Source: Clostridium cuniculi
Lineage (GTDB): Bacteria; Bacillota; Clostridia; Clostridiales; Clostridiaceae
DNA length: 64,000 nucleotides
Assembly (NCBI RefSeq): GCF_004353185.1
Contig: NZ_SMUS01000010.1
Location: 54,724-118,723, forward strand
Direction: 5' to 3'
Numbering within the stretch: the stretch's first letter is position 1; each line of letters begins with the position of its first letter. Positions 46,488 to 55,412 of the stretch are shown piece by piece. The notes under the pieces were generated by a model. The model worked only from the letters and a program-made list of their open reading frames with translations, had not been told where the DNA came from and did no database searches. Made by a program: the position numbers and the translations under genes.

Positions 46488-47807
46488 TTATTCTGTCCAA
46501 TATTCATCTTTTTGTAATTGTGCTTGTTCTGTACGTCTATCTATAATTGTTTGTACCACTTCTTCTGGAGACATTGCACCAGTATACATAGCTTCTAAAT
46601 CTTTTCCAATATCCATCCATTGACTATCTATATACTTAACGCCTACTTGAACTACCATTCCTTTTTCTAAAGAATCAATATATGCTTGATCTTCTTCAGA
46701 ATATTTTCCTTCTATTTCCGGCCAGCATACTTCTGATAATCCTGGTTGTCCATCTAAGCGTTTTTGTAAATTTTCTGGTCTTGCTAAAAACTCAAAGAAT
46801 TTTAATGCAGCATCTACATTTTTACTATTTTTATTTATAAAATAAGCATTACTAGCAGGGTTTACACCAATTGTTTGGTTATCTCCCCAAGGCATTGCAA
46901 AAATACCTAATTTGTTAATATCGAAATCTGGGAAATCTACTTTTACCTCATCTTTCCATGCCGCTTCCGCTATAAACATAGCTACTTTTCCATTAGCCAT
47001 AGCTTCCTTTGCATTTTCAACTGAATTACTTAAATAATCATCACCATAAAAACCTAAATCAGCAAATTCCTTTAATTGTTCTATTATTGTTAATAATTCT
47101 GGAATATCATCTAAATCCATTTCATTTTTATTAAGCTTTTCATATAAACCTGGATATTTATCTTGATACATAGCTCCTGTTTCAAATAAAGGTAGAACTT
47201 GATGCCATCCATTTTGAGTGCCTTCATATATAGGAGTTACCCCTGAATCTTTAATTTTTTGACATACATCTTTAAACTCATCATATGTTGTTGGAACATC
47301 TAAACCTAAATTTTCAAATATTTCTTTATTATAAACATAGAAATACATCTTTTTCCCTGGGAATGTTATACCATATACCTTTTCATTATATGATATTGAT
47401 GGAATAACATTTTCATCCATCCTTGAAACCCATTCTTCATCTGTTACATCTAAACAATATTTTTCTGGATTTACTCTTGTTACTAAATTTAATGGATCCG
47501 CATCTGCACAAAATATATCTGGAGCTTCACCCGAATCAAGTTTAACTTTTAAAAGATCTCGCCATTGAGCATCTGGAGAAATTTGAAAATCTACCTTTAT
47601 TCCTGTTTCCTCTTCAAATTCTTTTGCTAATTCTTGTACTATTCCCGATGTTGGAAGCCCTGATTGATGTGATCCAAAAGTTAATGTTACAGAATTTCCA
47701 TTACCTGAAGTCGATGAACTAGAGGAATCTCCACATCCTATTAAAAAACTTCCTGCCATTATCCCCATCATAACAGCACTTAAAACTTTCTTTACACCCT
47801 TTACCAT
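46488..47807 (-). CDS. Sugar ABC transporter solute-binding lipoprotein (second system)
   Basis: 439 residues from ATG 47807, with GGAGGTATTCAGT directly before it. Lipobox FLIGC, a Ser-rich linker, then a CUT1 binding domain (TLTFGSHQSGLPTSGIVQEL). It probably binds a xylose-containing oligosaccharide, given the GH31 alpha-xylosidase in the same operon. First gene of the operon, divergent from its kinase/regulator pair. Confidence 0.92.
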   Translation of the reverse strand: MVKGVKKVLSAVMMGIMAGSFLIGCGDSSSSSTSGNGNSVTLTFGSHQSGLPTSGIVQELAKEFEEETGIKVDFQISPDAQWRDLLKVKLDSGEAPDIFCADADPLNLVTRVNPEKYCLDVTDEEWVSRMDENVIPSISYNEKVYGITFPGKKMYFYVYNKEIFENLGLDVPTTYDEFKDVCQKIKDSGVTPIYEGTQNGWHQVLPLFETGAMYQDKYPGLYEKLNKNEMDLDDIPELLTIIEQLKEFADLGFYGDDYLSNSVENAKEAMANGKVAMFIAEAAWKDEVKVDFPDFDINKLGIFAMPWGDNQTIGVNPASNAYFINKNSKNVDAALKFFEFLARPENLQKRLDGQPGLSEVCWPEIEGKYSEEDQAYIDSLEKGMVVQVGVKYIDSQWMDIGKDLEAMYTGAMSPEEVVQTIIDRRTEQAQLQKDEYWTE

Positions 47808-47905
47808 ACTGAATACCTCCATCTATTTGATAATTTTGTCTATATGTTAATATTTTCTATACATTTATGATATCATTTACATTAGCTATATTACATAGAT
47901 AAAAC

Positions 47906-47945
47906 TGAACTATCATTTGCACTTTTTTGAACTGTATTGTATAAT
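47906..47945 (+). promoter_or_regulatory. Promoter of the kinase/regulator pair with repeated TGAACT elements
   Basis: TTGCAC (47917-47922), 17 bases, TATAAT (47940-47945) is a good sigma-A promoter 22 bp upstream of the kinase start. TGAACT occurs at 47906 and again at 47928, 22 bp apart (two helical turns), one copy on each side of the -35. This could be an operator for the AraC-type regulator and for the divergent ABC operon. Confidence 0.55.
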
Positions 47946-47966
47946 CCTTTTATAAGGAGGATAATA

Positions 47967-49838
47967 ATGGAACATAAATTTTGCTACTCTCAAAAAACGT
48001 ATTTATTCTTTATTTATGGAGTTTTAGTAACTGTTTTACTATCAATTTTCTTTATAGTTTTTTATTCATTTTACAAAAATAATATTGTCAACGCTGCTAA
48101 AATAAAATCTGAATCTTTAAGTGCATCTATAGAAAATTCATTAACTACTGAATTAAATAACCTATCTACTATATCTATGAATGTAGTTTACTCTAATGCA
48201 ATAAAAAAACACTTTACTAGTTTTTCTAATGAATATAATACGACTAAAACAAATAAATCAACATTTTTAAACTTAAGAGAAAACGTTTTATTAATATATG
48301 ATATTATAACTGCTATTTTAGGTCCATTTCAGTCTGCTATGCAGGTTAATCTTTACGACTTAAACGGTAGTTGCATTGGATCAGGTTATTTTCAAGGTAT
48401 AACTCAAGTTAATTTAAATAATTTAACTTGGTATCAAGCTACAATTGATAAAAATGGGTCTAAATATATCTCAAAGTTGGACAAACTCCCTAATAACCCT
48501 AATTCATATATAGGAAGTTCAGAATATATAACTTTAACTCGTTTATTTTTTAATAGTTCTAATGAACCTGAAGGAATAGTTGAAGTGATACAAGATTGTG
48601 ATACTGTTTTTTCTTTAATCTTAGAGTTACAACAAAAAAATCCTGCTACCTCCTTTTATATATACAATGAAAATAATGAATTAATTTACCCATATAAACT
48701 TATAGATAATACTGTAATAGATTACTTAAACTTAATTGCAAAAAACTCACTTACATCCTCTTCTGCTGAATTTATAAAAGTAAATAACTCAGATGAATAT
48801 CTTATAACCTATGAAGAGATTGAAGGATACGATTGGACAATAGTAATAAGTGAACCTAAAAATATAGTATTTCAATCATTAAACTCTTTTAAATTAATTT
48901 TTATAATTATAATAGCTTTTTCAATTGGCTTTACATTAATTTTATGTTTTGTTATTTCTAGTAAAATTACATATCCTTTAAGTAAGTTAAGTCATGCAAC
49001 TAATAAAATAACTATTAATAATGTACTTTCTGAAAATGATAATATAATTACTCCTATTGATTCAAATATTAAAGAAATATCAGAATTATCAACAGCTTTT
49101 ATTGATATGTATAATAAGTTAAGAGATTCATCCCATGAAATTTTGCTATTAAAATCTGAGGAAACAAGAGCAAAGCTACAAGCTACTCAATCATTATTAA
49201 ACCCTCACTTTTTATATAATAGCTTAACAAATATTAGTGTTATGGCAGAAGAAAATATGAATGCCGATATAATACGAATGTGTGATTCTCTTTGTAGTTA
49301 TTTTAGGTATATATCTAATAATTCGGAAACTATACTTTCTCTCGCTGAGGAAATTTCATTTACTGAACAGTATATAGAATGTATGAAAATAAGATATGGC
49401 AATGATTTTATATACCATTCAAATATTAAAGAAGATACTAAAAACATATTAATCCCTAAGCTAATACTTCAACCCTTTGTAGAAAACGCATTTAAGCATG
49501 GTTTTAGTACTTCTCCACCTTGGTACCTTAAAATAAGCTCTGATACCAAGAATAATAAATGGATAATTAAAATTGAAGATAATGGTGGTTGTTTAACTTG
49601 TGAAAAACGTGATGAATTACTTAATAAATTTGATACATTAGATAAAAATAAAGAAATTTACTCTTTAAAAATAGGAGGAATGGGATTAAAGAGTATATAC
49701 CTCCGTTTAAAACTTCTTTATGGAGATAAAAGCATTTTTTATATAGATAATTCACTTTGTGGTAAAACAATATTTATAATTGGAGGACCAATTTATACAA
49801 ATAAGGAGGATTTTTATAATGACCATACACAAATATAA
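47967..49838 (+). CDS. YesM-type sensor histidine kinase (second system)
   Basis: 623 residues from ATG 47967 behind AAGGAGGATAATA; the frame is open 10 codons further upstream without a ribosome site. Membrane helices at ~10-35 and ~310-335 enclose an extracellular sensor domain; then HAMP, the phospho-His in SLLNPHFLYNSL, and an ATPase domain with PFVENAFKHGF and GGMGLKSIYLRL. It overlaps the regulator gene by 20 bp. It should sense the sugar brought by the divergent importer. Confidence 0.9.
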   Translation: MEHKFCYSQKTYLFFIYGVLVTVLLSIFFIVFYSFYKNNIVNAAKIKSESLSASIENSLTTELNNLSTISMNVVYSNAIKKHFTSFSNEYNTTKTNKSTFLNLRENVLLIYDIITAILGPFQSAMQVNLYDLNGSCIGSGYFQGITQVNLNNLTWYQATIDKNGSKYISKLDKLPNNPNSYIGSSEYITLTRLFFNSSNEPEGIVEVIQDCDTVFSLILELQQKNPATSFYIYNENNELIYPYKLIDNTVIDYLNLIAKNSLTSSSAEFIKVNNSDEYLITYEEIEGYDWTIVISEPKNIVFQSLNSFKLIFIIIIAFSIGFTLILCFVISSKITYPLSKLSHATNKITINNVLSENDNIITPIDSNIKEISELSTAFIDMYNKLRDSSHEILLLKSEETRAKLQATQSLLNPHFLYNSLTNISVMAEENMNADIIRMCDSLCSYFRYISNNSETILSLAEEISFTEQYIECMKIRYGNDFIYHSNIKEDTKNILIPKLILQPFVENAFKHGFSTSPPWYLKISSDTKNNKWIIKIEDNGGCLTCEKRDELLNKFDTLDKNKEIYSLKIGGMGLKSIYLRLKLLYGDKSIFYIDNSLCGKTIFIIGGPIYTNKEDFYNDHTQI

Positions 49839-50583
49839 ATTCATTATAGTAGAAGATGAATATCTTATAAGAAGAAATTTAATAAAAAAAATTGAATCTT
49901 TATCTTTACCACTTGAATTAGTTGGAGAAGCTAGTAATGGAGAAGATGCAATGCAACTAGTAAATAAACTATGTCCATCTCTTATTATTACAGATATTAA
50001 GATGCCTCGTTCAGATGGATTAGAATTAATAAAATACATTAATCATAACTATCCTTCTATAAAATCAATAGTCCTTAGTGGATATGATGAATTTAAATAC
50101 GCTCAGACCGCATTAAGGTTTGGAGCAAAAGATTTTCTTTTAAAACCAGTAAAAATTGATGATTTGAAATCATCTCTTCAAAATGTTTTGGTTATTCTCG
50201 ATGGTGAAAATAAAAATAGTAATTATTTCTCTATTGATGCACATAATTTAAAACCAGAAGATTTAAGTAAATTACTAGAAAAATATTTAATTAACAATTA
50301 TTCATCTATAACTTCAATAAATGATATTGCCGATAAATTTGGATTTACTAATGAATATTTAAGCAAAATATTGAAAAAATTTACTGGTGAAACTCCACTA
50401 AAATATCTAACGAAAATTAGGATAAATAAGGCAAAACAACTTTTATTAAACAAACCTGAATTAGAAATAAAAAAAATTGCTGAATTAGTTGGTTATAAAG
50501 ATGCCTTTTATTTTAGTAGAGTATTTAAATCTAATGTTGGTATATATCCAAGTGACTATAGATTTCAAAATAATATTATCTAA
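49819..50583 (+). CDS. YesN-type response regulator with AraC output domain (second system)
   Basis: 254 residues from ATG 49819 behind AAGGAGGATTTTTATA, inside the end of the kinase gene. Receiver: D13 region (VEDE), D59 (LIITDIKMP), K in FLLKP. The AraC domain follows after a short linker (~150-250, INDIADKFGFTNEYLSKILK, IAELVGYKDAFYFSRVFKSN). It is half the length of the other YesN protein in this window because it lacks the long middle section. Confidence 0.92.
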   Translation: MTIHKYKFIIVEDEYLIRRNLIKKIESLSLPLELVGEASNGEDAMQLVNKLCPSLIITDIKMPRSDGLELIKYINHNYPSIKSIVLSGYDEFKYAQTALRFGAKDFLLKPVKIDDLKSSLQNVLVILDGENKNSNYFSIDAHNLKPEDLSKLLEKYLINNYSSITSINDIADKFGFTNEYLSKILKKFTGETPLKYLTKIRINKAKQLLLNKPELEIKKIAELVGYKDAFYFSRVFKSNVGIYPSDYRFQNNII

Positions 50584-50595
50584 GATAATAACTAT

Positions 50596-50633
50596 AAAAA
50601 ATAGCCACAAGACTAAATCTTGTAGCTATTTTT
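50596..50633 (+). terminator. Terminator after the kinase/regulator pair
   Basis: AAAAATAGC(c)ACAAGA (50596-50611) pairs with TCTTGT(a)GCTATTTTT (50618-50633). It lies between converging units and could serve both strands. Confidence 0.75.
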
Positions 50634-50672
50634 AAAGCTCTCTTCTCCACTTTTAAATATAAAATTTATTTT

Positions 50673-52547
50673 TTATTTTTTCTTATAAACAAACATACCT
50701 GTTACCACAGATACAGCTCCTAATACTGCTACTAATCCACTTCCTACAACAGCACCAGTTTGAGGTAACTTAGAGCTAGATGGTTTCTTTGAAGAATTTG
50801 ATGTATTATCTCCATTATTTGTTCCTGAACTTTCTGTAGAATCTGATACTAAATCATTATTACTATTATCTTCATTGCTATCACCAGCTACTGTATCATC
50901 AGAAACTTTTTCATTTAATATTTCTACTACTTCATCAGCATTACCATATGCAACGCCTCCTGTTAATATAGATACTGATGACAATTTTTTATCTTGAATT
51001 TTTTCATCACCTACATATACTTCTACTACATTGCTATTGGCAATTACTTTTAAAGTTTTATCTTCCTTTTTAATTAAGAAGTATGGATTTTCTGTATCAT
51101 CAGTATTAACTGTTAATGTTGCACCTTCAGCTTCTACTTTACCTTTTATATCTTGATATAAAATTTCACTTGCAGAATCTAAATTTAATCCTAAATTGCT
51201 TGCTATATATTGAGGTAACTCTGTATTATCAACTGTACCTCTTAACTTTTCAACTCCTGCAGGAGCATAAACACCTAAATAAACATCTCCACCTGTATGT
51301 CCGCCAGTAGTATATCCAAGCTTCGCACGAATTTTCATTACTTCATTTATTTGACCATTTTTTGCATATTCAAGCTCTTCATCAGTAATATCTGTATAAC
51401 CATAGTATTCTTTTATCAACCCTTTAATTTCTTCATCAGACTTTCCTTCTGCTAAAGAAGTAAACTTTTCTGCACTTAATTTGAAATCTTTCATTTGCAT
51501 TATTGATTCTTCAAAAGTTAAATCATCATACCCACTTGTTGTACTTTCATTACCTATACTAAATCCACTATTAGCATGATCTGTTGTGACTACAACAAGA
51601 GTATCTTGATTTTCTTTTGCATAGTCTAATGCAACTTGAACAGCATCATCAAAAGCTAAAATATCTCCAATTGCTCCTGCTGGATCATTTGCATGAGCTG
51701 CCCAGTCGATCTTACTTCCTTCTATCATTAAAAAGAATCCCTCTTCATCTTTTTCTAAGACTTCAATAGCTTTCTCTGTCATTTCTGCTAAGCTAGGTTC
51801 TTCCTCATTTCCTTCAGCAACTCTATCAAAATCATATGCTAAGTCTTTTTCTGCAAATAAGCCCCAAAGCTTATCGGAAGTGCTTTCATTCATTTCTGAT
51901 TTAGTTGTAACGTAATCATATCCTAAAGACTTTATCTCTTCTGTTAAATCTTTACCATCATTTCTTTTTCCGCCACCAGTAGATTCAAAGAATAAGCTTC
52001 CTCCACCTAATACAACCTCTATATCTTTATATAATTGTTGTTTCATAATAGAATTGTAATCTTGTCTATTTTCAACATGGGCTGAAAAAGCTGCTGGTGT
52101 TGCATGAGTTATTTCAGAAGTAGCAATTATACCTGTAGATAATCCATTTAATTCTGCAGCCTCTAATATTGTAGCTTGTGGCGTTCCTTCCGCATTTAAT
52201 CCTACAACACCTGAATTAGTTTTATATCCTGTTGATAATGCTGTGCCTGCTGGGGCTGAGTCTGTAATTGGCCCATTTGCCCATGCAGTTTTAACAAATC
52301 CACTTCTAATACTATCCATAGCTAATTTATCATTGCCTAAAGTTCCATCTTGAATGTCGTTATAATATTTTGCTGCAGTAAGTATTCCATCACTCATTCC
52401 ATCTGCAATTAAGTAAATAACATTTTTAACCTTTTTCTCATCTGCCTTAGTAGTAAGAGGATTAATTGATCCAAATATAAGTGTACATCCTAATATTAAA
52501 ACTCCTGCTTTTGAAATTAATGTATTTCTAGTTTTCTTTGAAATCAT
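50673..52547 (-). CDS. Cell-wall-anchored alkaline phosphatase
   Basis: 624 residues. Signal peptide (~1-35), alkaline phosphatase core beginning VIYLIADGMSDG (metal-binding Asp 49), nucleophile S97 in ITDSAPAGT, and later metal ligands in EGSKIDWAAHAND, VVTTDHANSG and GGHTGGD. A ~100-residue domain follows, then a Ser/Asn-rich acidic linker, LPQTG at 594-598, a hydrophobic helix and YKKK: a sortase substrate. It releases phosphate from organic esters at the cell surface. The start overlaps the stop of the upstream paralogue (TAATG). Confidence 0.92.
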   Translation of the reverse strand: MISKKTRNTLISKAGVLILGCTLIFGSINPLTTKADEKKVKNVIYLIADGMSDGILTAAKYYNDIQDGTLGNDKLAMDSIRSGFVKTAWANGPITDSAPAGTALSTGYKTNSGVVGLNAEGTPQATILEAAELNGLSTGIIATSEITHATPAAFSAHVENRQDYNSIMKQQLYKDIEVVLGGGSLFFESTGGGKRNDGKDLTEEIKSLGYDYVTTKSEMNESTSDKLWGLFAEKDLAYDFDRVAEGNEEEPSLAEMTEKAIEVLEKDEEGFFLMIEGSKIDWAAHANDPAGAIGDILAFDDAVQVALDYAKENQDTLVVVTTDHANSGFSIGNESTTSGYDDLTFEESIMQMKDFKLSAEKFTSLAEGKSDEEIKGLIKEYYGYTDITDEELEYAKNGQINEVMKIRAKLGYTTGGHTGGDVYLGVYAPAGVEKLRGTVDNTELPQYIASNLGLNLDSASEILYQDIKGKVEAEGATLTVNTDDTENPYFLIKKEDKTLKVIANSNVVEVYVGDEKIQDKKLSSVSILTGGVAYGNADEVVEILNEKVSDDTVAGDSNEDNSNNDLVSDSTESSGTNNGDNTSNSSKKPSSSKLPQTGAVVGSGLVAVLGAVSVVTGMFVYKKK

Positions 52548-54244
52548 TAGTTTTCCCCTCCTACTACTTCTTCAATATCTTTAGAATTAGTATTTTCTTT
52601 TAAATTTGAAACTATATCTATTAACTCTTGTGGTATAAAATATTTGCCATTTATATATGGAACTACAGTTTTTAATTCCTTTTCTTCTCCATTAATTCTG
52701 TAATTATTAGTATATAAATCTACTTCAATAACATTCCCTAATCTTTCTATAGTAAGCTTTGGAGAATACTTAATAGTTTCATCTATAGAAGCTTTAGTTC
52801 CTTCTATTTTATTTAGTATAACTTCACCATCTTGATAAATTTCCTTTGTATAAGAACTCAATATTTCTTCTCCAAATAAAACTCTTTGCATATATTTATT
52901 TACTTCTGTATTATCGACAACACCTTCTAAAAGTTCTACATCAGATGGTGCATATACTCCAAGATAAATTTGCTCTCCTGTGTGCCCACCAGTTGTATAG
53001 CCAATTCCAACTCTTCTCGCTATGACTTCTCTTATTCCTACTTGTCTTCCTTCCCCTTGCTCACCCTTTACTATAGCTAATTCTTCATTATTTAAATCTA
53101 TTCCATAGTATTTTTTAGCTAATGCTTTTATTTCATCATTACTTTTACCTGATGCTATTTCATTAAATCTCTCTTCAGTAATTGTTGCATTTTTTAATAA
53201 GTCGGTAGTATTTGCATATGTTGCTTTATCATATGATTCAATATTTTCATTATAGTAACTACTTCCAATAGTTATACCACTATTACCATGGTCTGTTGTT
53301 ACTACTACAACTGTATTTCCATCAGCTTTTGCAAATTCAATAGCTTCTTTAACAGCTTCATCAAATGCTAATATATCTGATACTATTCCTACAGTGTTGT
53401 TAGCATGAGCAGCCCAATCAACTTTACTACCTTCTACCATTAAGAAAAATCCATCTTCATCTTTATTTAATACTTCAATAGCTTTATTAGTCATTTCTGC
53501 TAATGACGGCTGAACATTATCATTATCACTTTGTCTATCAAAATCATATTTTAAATCTGCATCTGCAAAGCTTCCCCATAATTTATCACCATCATAACTT
53601 GTTAATTGGTCTTTTGTAGTGATAAAATCAAAGCCTTCTTCTTTAATATTATTTACTTGTTCTTCATAGTAAGATTCAAATTCGTCAGTTGAAACTTCTG
53701 ATGAAAATCCACTTGGCTTATTAAATCCACCACCTAAAACAACTTCCATATCTTGATTTATTTGTTGTTGTAATATTTGATTATAATACTTTCTATTGTT
53801 AGTATGTGCTGTAAAATCACCTGGTGTTGCATGAGTTATTTCACTAGTCGCTACTATACCTGTGGCCTTTCCAACACTTTCTGCCCCCTCTAAAATACTA
53901 GCCATTGGAGTATCATTAACTGATGTTCCAATATATTTATTATTAGTCTTTTCACCAGCTGCATATACAGTTCCCCCTGGTGCAGAATCAGTTATTGGCC
54001 CATTTGCCCAACTTGTAATTACACTCCCTACAGATATCTCATCCATAGCTAAACTATCACCCTTTGTATGTCTTGCTAATGTAATAGCTTCAGTACTCAT
54101 TCCATCAGCTATAAGCATAATTACATTTTTAGCTTTCCCTCTCTCATTTGCATAAGCTACATCACTTTTGGATGAATGTATATTAGTAGTAACCCCTGCT
54201 ACTACTAAAAAAGCAGCTATTATACCCCTTATTCTTTTACTCAT
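52547..54244 (-). CDS. Secreted alkaline phosphatase
   Basis: 565 residues. Signal peptide (~1-32, cut near VAYA-NE), core VIMLIADGMSTEAI, nucleophile S87 in ITDSAPGGT, metal ligands in EGSKVDWAAHANN, VVTTDHGNSG and GGHTGEQ. No LPXTG and no hydrophobic tail, so it should be freed into the medium. It is a tandem paralogue of the anchored enzyme. An insert (QPSLAEMTNKAIEVLNKDED) is conserved in both. First gene of the pair, behind a candidate PHO box. Confidence 0.92.
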   Translation of the reverse strand: MSKRIRGIIAAFLVVAGVTTNIHSSKSDVAYANERGKAKNVIMLIADGMSTEAITLARHTKGDSLAMDEISVGSVITSWANGPITDSAPGGTVYAAGEKTNNKYIGTSVNDTPMASILEGAESVGKATGIVATSEITHATPGDFTAHTNNRKYYNQILQQQINQDMEVVLGGGFNKPSGFSSEVSTDEFESYYEEQVNNIKEEGFDFITTKDQLTSYDGDKLWGSFADADLKYDFDRQSDNDNVQPSLAEMTNKAIEVLNKDEDGFFLMVEGSKVDWAAHANNTVGIVSDILAFDEAVKEAIEFAKADGNTVVVVTTDHGNSGITIGSSYYNENIESYDKATYANTTDLLKNATITEERFNEIASGKSNDEIKALAKKYYGIDLNNEELAIVKGEQGEGRQVGIREVIARRVGIGYTTGGHTGEQIYLGVYAPSDVELLEGVVDNTEVNKYMQRVLFGEEILSSYTKEIYQDGEVILNKIEGTKASIDETIKYSPKLTIERLGNVIEVDLYTNNYRINGEEKELKTVVPYINGKYFIPQELIDIVSNLKENTNSKDIEEVVGGEN

Positions 54245-54287
54245 TAACTTATCCTCCCTATGTATATTTACATATATTACATAATTT

Positions 54288-54351
54288 ACTATAAATGAGA
54301 TTCTTTAAATTGATATTAAGATCTTGCTAACTATTGTTAAAGCACTGTTAA
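54288..54351 (-). promoter_or_regulatory. Candidate PHO box (PhoP site) and promoter of the alkaline phosphatase operon
   Basis: On the minus strand two exact TTAACA hexamers (54346-54351 and 54335-54340) are separated by 5 bases, and a third, TTAGCA (54325-54330), follows after 4: the 10-11 bp direct-repeat pattern of PhoP boxes in Bacillus and Clostridium. A possible -10, TATAGT (54288-54293), lies downstream; no good -35 is seen, as usual for activated promoters. The start codon is at 54244. Confidence 0.6.
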
Positions 54352-54357
54352 CAATAT

Positions 54358-54420
54358 ATGGGTGTTCCTCCGGGGAACATCCTTTTTATGGATGCTCCCC
54401 GGAGGAACACCCATTTTTTT
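54358..54420 (+). terminator. GC-rich inverted repeat with T7 run
   Basis: ATGGGTGTTCCTCCGGGGA (54358-54376) pairs perfectly with its 19-base complement (54396-54414). After one mismatch five more pairs form, CATCC (54378-54382) with GGATG (54390-54394). T7 (54414-54420) follows on the plus strand. It is strikingly GC-rich for this genome and has no plus-strand gene in front of it, since it lies between divergent operons. A shortened copy lies at 55364. Confidence 0.75.
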
Positions 54421-54592
54421 ACATCAACTATTACACTTTTACCCTTCCTTTAATCAATTTTCTTTTAATATTATTTTCTACAATATCTATAAAGCTATGC
54501 CTAACTCCTATACTTAAAACATTAATATATTTAAAATAAACCTTATATTTATTAATTTTTTATTTTTAATGATTTTATTTTAAAAATTATAA

Positions 54593-54622
54593 AATTTAAT
54601 AAAAATTAATTTTTATTAAATT
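54593..54622. repeat. Perfect 30-bp palindrome of A and T only
   Basis: The 30 bases at 54593-54622 equal their own reverse complement, centred on ATTAAT. It lies 50 bp upstream of the hsp20 operator. It may be a protein site, a cruciform, or chance in A/T-rich DNA. Confidence 0.5.
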
Positions 54623-54670
54623 CAACCTTTAATTTTCTCACTGTGAGTTAATTATTCTCATTCTTATGAC

Positions 54671-54687
54671 TTTGACTTTCTTTGACC
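54671..54687 (-). promoter_or_regulatory. CtsR operator on the hsp20 promoter
   Basis: The minus strand reads GGTCAAAGAAAGTCAAA, an exact match to the CtsR box RGTCAAANANRGTCAAA. It covers the -35 element of the promoter below, so CtsR would block RNA polymerase until heat or stress frees it. Confidence 0.85.
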
Positions 54688-54700
54688 TTAATCATATAAT
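54672..54700 (+). promoter_or_regulatory. Sigma-A promoter of hsp20
   Basis: TTGACT (54672-54677), 17 bases, TATAAT (54695-54700). The message would start near 54707, giving a ~120-base leader before the ATG at 54828. Confidence 0.85.
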
Positions 54701-54827
54701 ATAAATATACAAAGAGATAAAAAATATCTATTAATTAGTTAAATGAAACTCCTCCCCACTATTATTCTAGGAGTAAGCTAATTTAACTTGATTAAAATCT
54801 AAAAATTCATTTAAAGGAGGTCTTTGT

Positions 54828-55268
54828 ATGTTTGCTTTAGTACCTTTCAAATTTAATAATGGAGAAAATAACAGAGGATTAAGCATTAATGACATGTTCA
54901 ATGATTTCTTTAATGATGACATGTTATCAGCTTTTAATTCAAATGGAAGTTTTAAAACTGATATAAAGGAAACACCTGAAGGATATATTGTTCATGCCCA
55001 ATTACCAGGAGTTAAAAAAGAAGATATAAACATTGACTATAATAATAACTATTTAACTATTTCTGCAAATAGAAATTATGAAAATGAAGAAAAGAAGGAT
55101 AACTATATTAAACGTGAAAGAAGTTATGGATCAGTTTCTAGAGGCTTTTATATAAGTAACGTCGATAGAAGTTTAATTAAAGCTAAATTTGATAATGGCG
55201 TTTTAAGTATTGAGTTACCTAAAAAAGAATTAACTGCAAATAATAATAGCAGAATTTTAATTGAATAG
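54828..55268 (+). CDS. Small heat-shock protein, Hsp20/alpha-crystallin family
   Basis: 146 residues, usual length for clostridial Hsp18. An N-terminal Phe-rich arm (FNDFFNDDMLSAF) precedes the alpha-crystallin domain (~45-135: IKETPEGYIVHAQLPGVKKE, SVSRGFYI, FDNGVLSIELPKKE). It holds unfolding proteins in oligomers. AAAGGAGG precedes the ATG. The gene stands alone, with a CtsR operator upstream. Confidence 0.93.
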   Translation: MFALVPFKFNNGENNRGLSINDMFNDFFNDDMLSAFNSNGSFKTDIKETPEGYIVHAQLPGVKKEDINIDYNNNYLTISANRNYENEEKKDNYIKRERSYGSVSRGFYISNVDRSLIKAKFDNGVLSIELPKKELTANNNSRILIE

Positions 55269-55308
55269 ATTATTATTACTCCTAAAAGAAGGTGTTATAA
55301 TAAATTTT

Positions 55309-55352
55309 AAAATAAAGCAGCTACAAAACTAAATTTGCAACTGCTTTATTTT
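55309..55352 (+). terminator. Terminator of hsp20
   Basis: AAAATAAAGCAG (55309-55320) pairs with CTGCTTTATTTT (55341-55352); the inner part continues with mismatches (CTACAAA with TTTGCAA). It is almost the same hairpin as at 14291. Confidence 0.8.
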
Positions 55353-55363
55353 ATATCCATTTT

Positions 55364-55398
55364 ATGGGTGTTCCCCGGAGGTGCATACATTTTTTTAC
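55364..55398 (+). repeat. Shortened copy of the GC-rich inverted repeat
   Basis: ATGGGTGTTCCCCGGAGG (55364-55381) joins the left end of the element at 54358 to part of its right arm, then reads tgcatac before ATTTTTTTAC, the same flank as the full copy. About 30 internal bases are missing, so it cannot form the hairpin. Confidence 0.6.
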
Positions 55399-55412
55399 AA
55401 TCAATTCAAATT

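Noticed and set aside
49752..50039. Minus-strand frame of 95 codons
   Set aside because: Antisense to the kinase/regulator junction, where both genes have clear motifs and ribosome sites.
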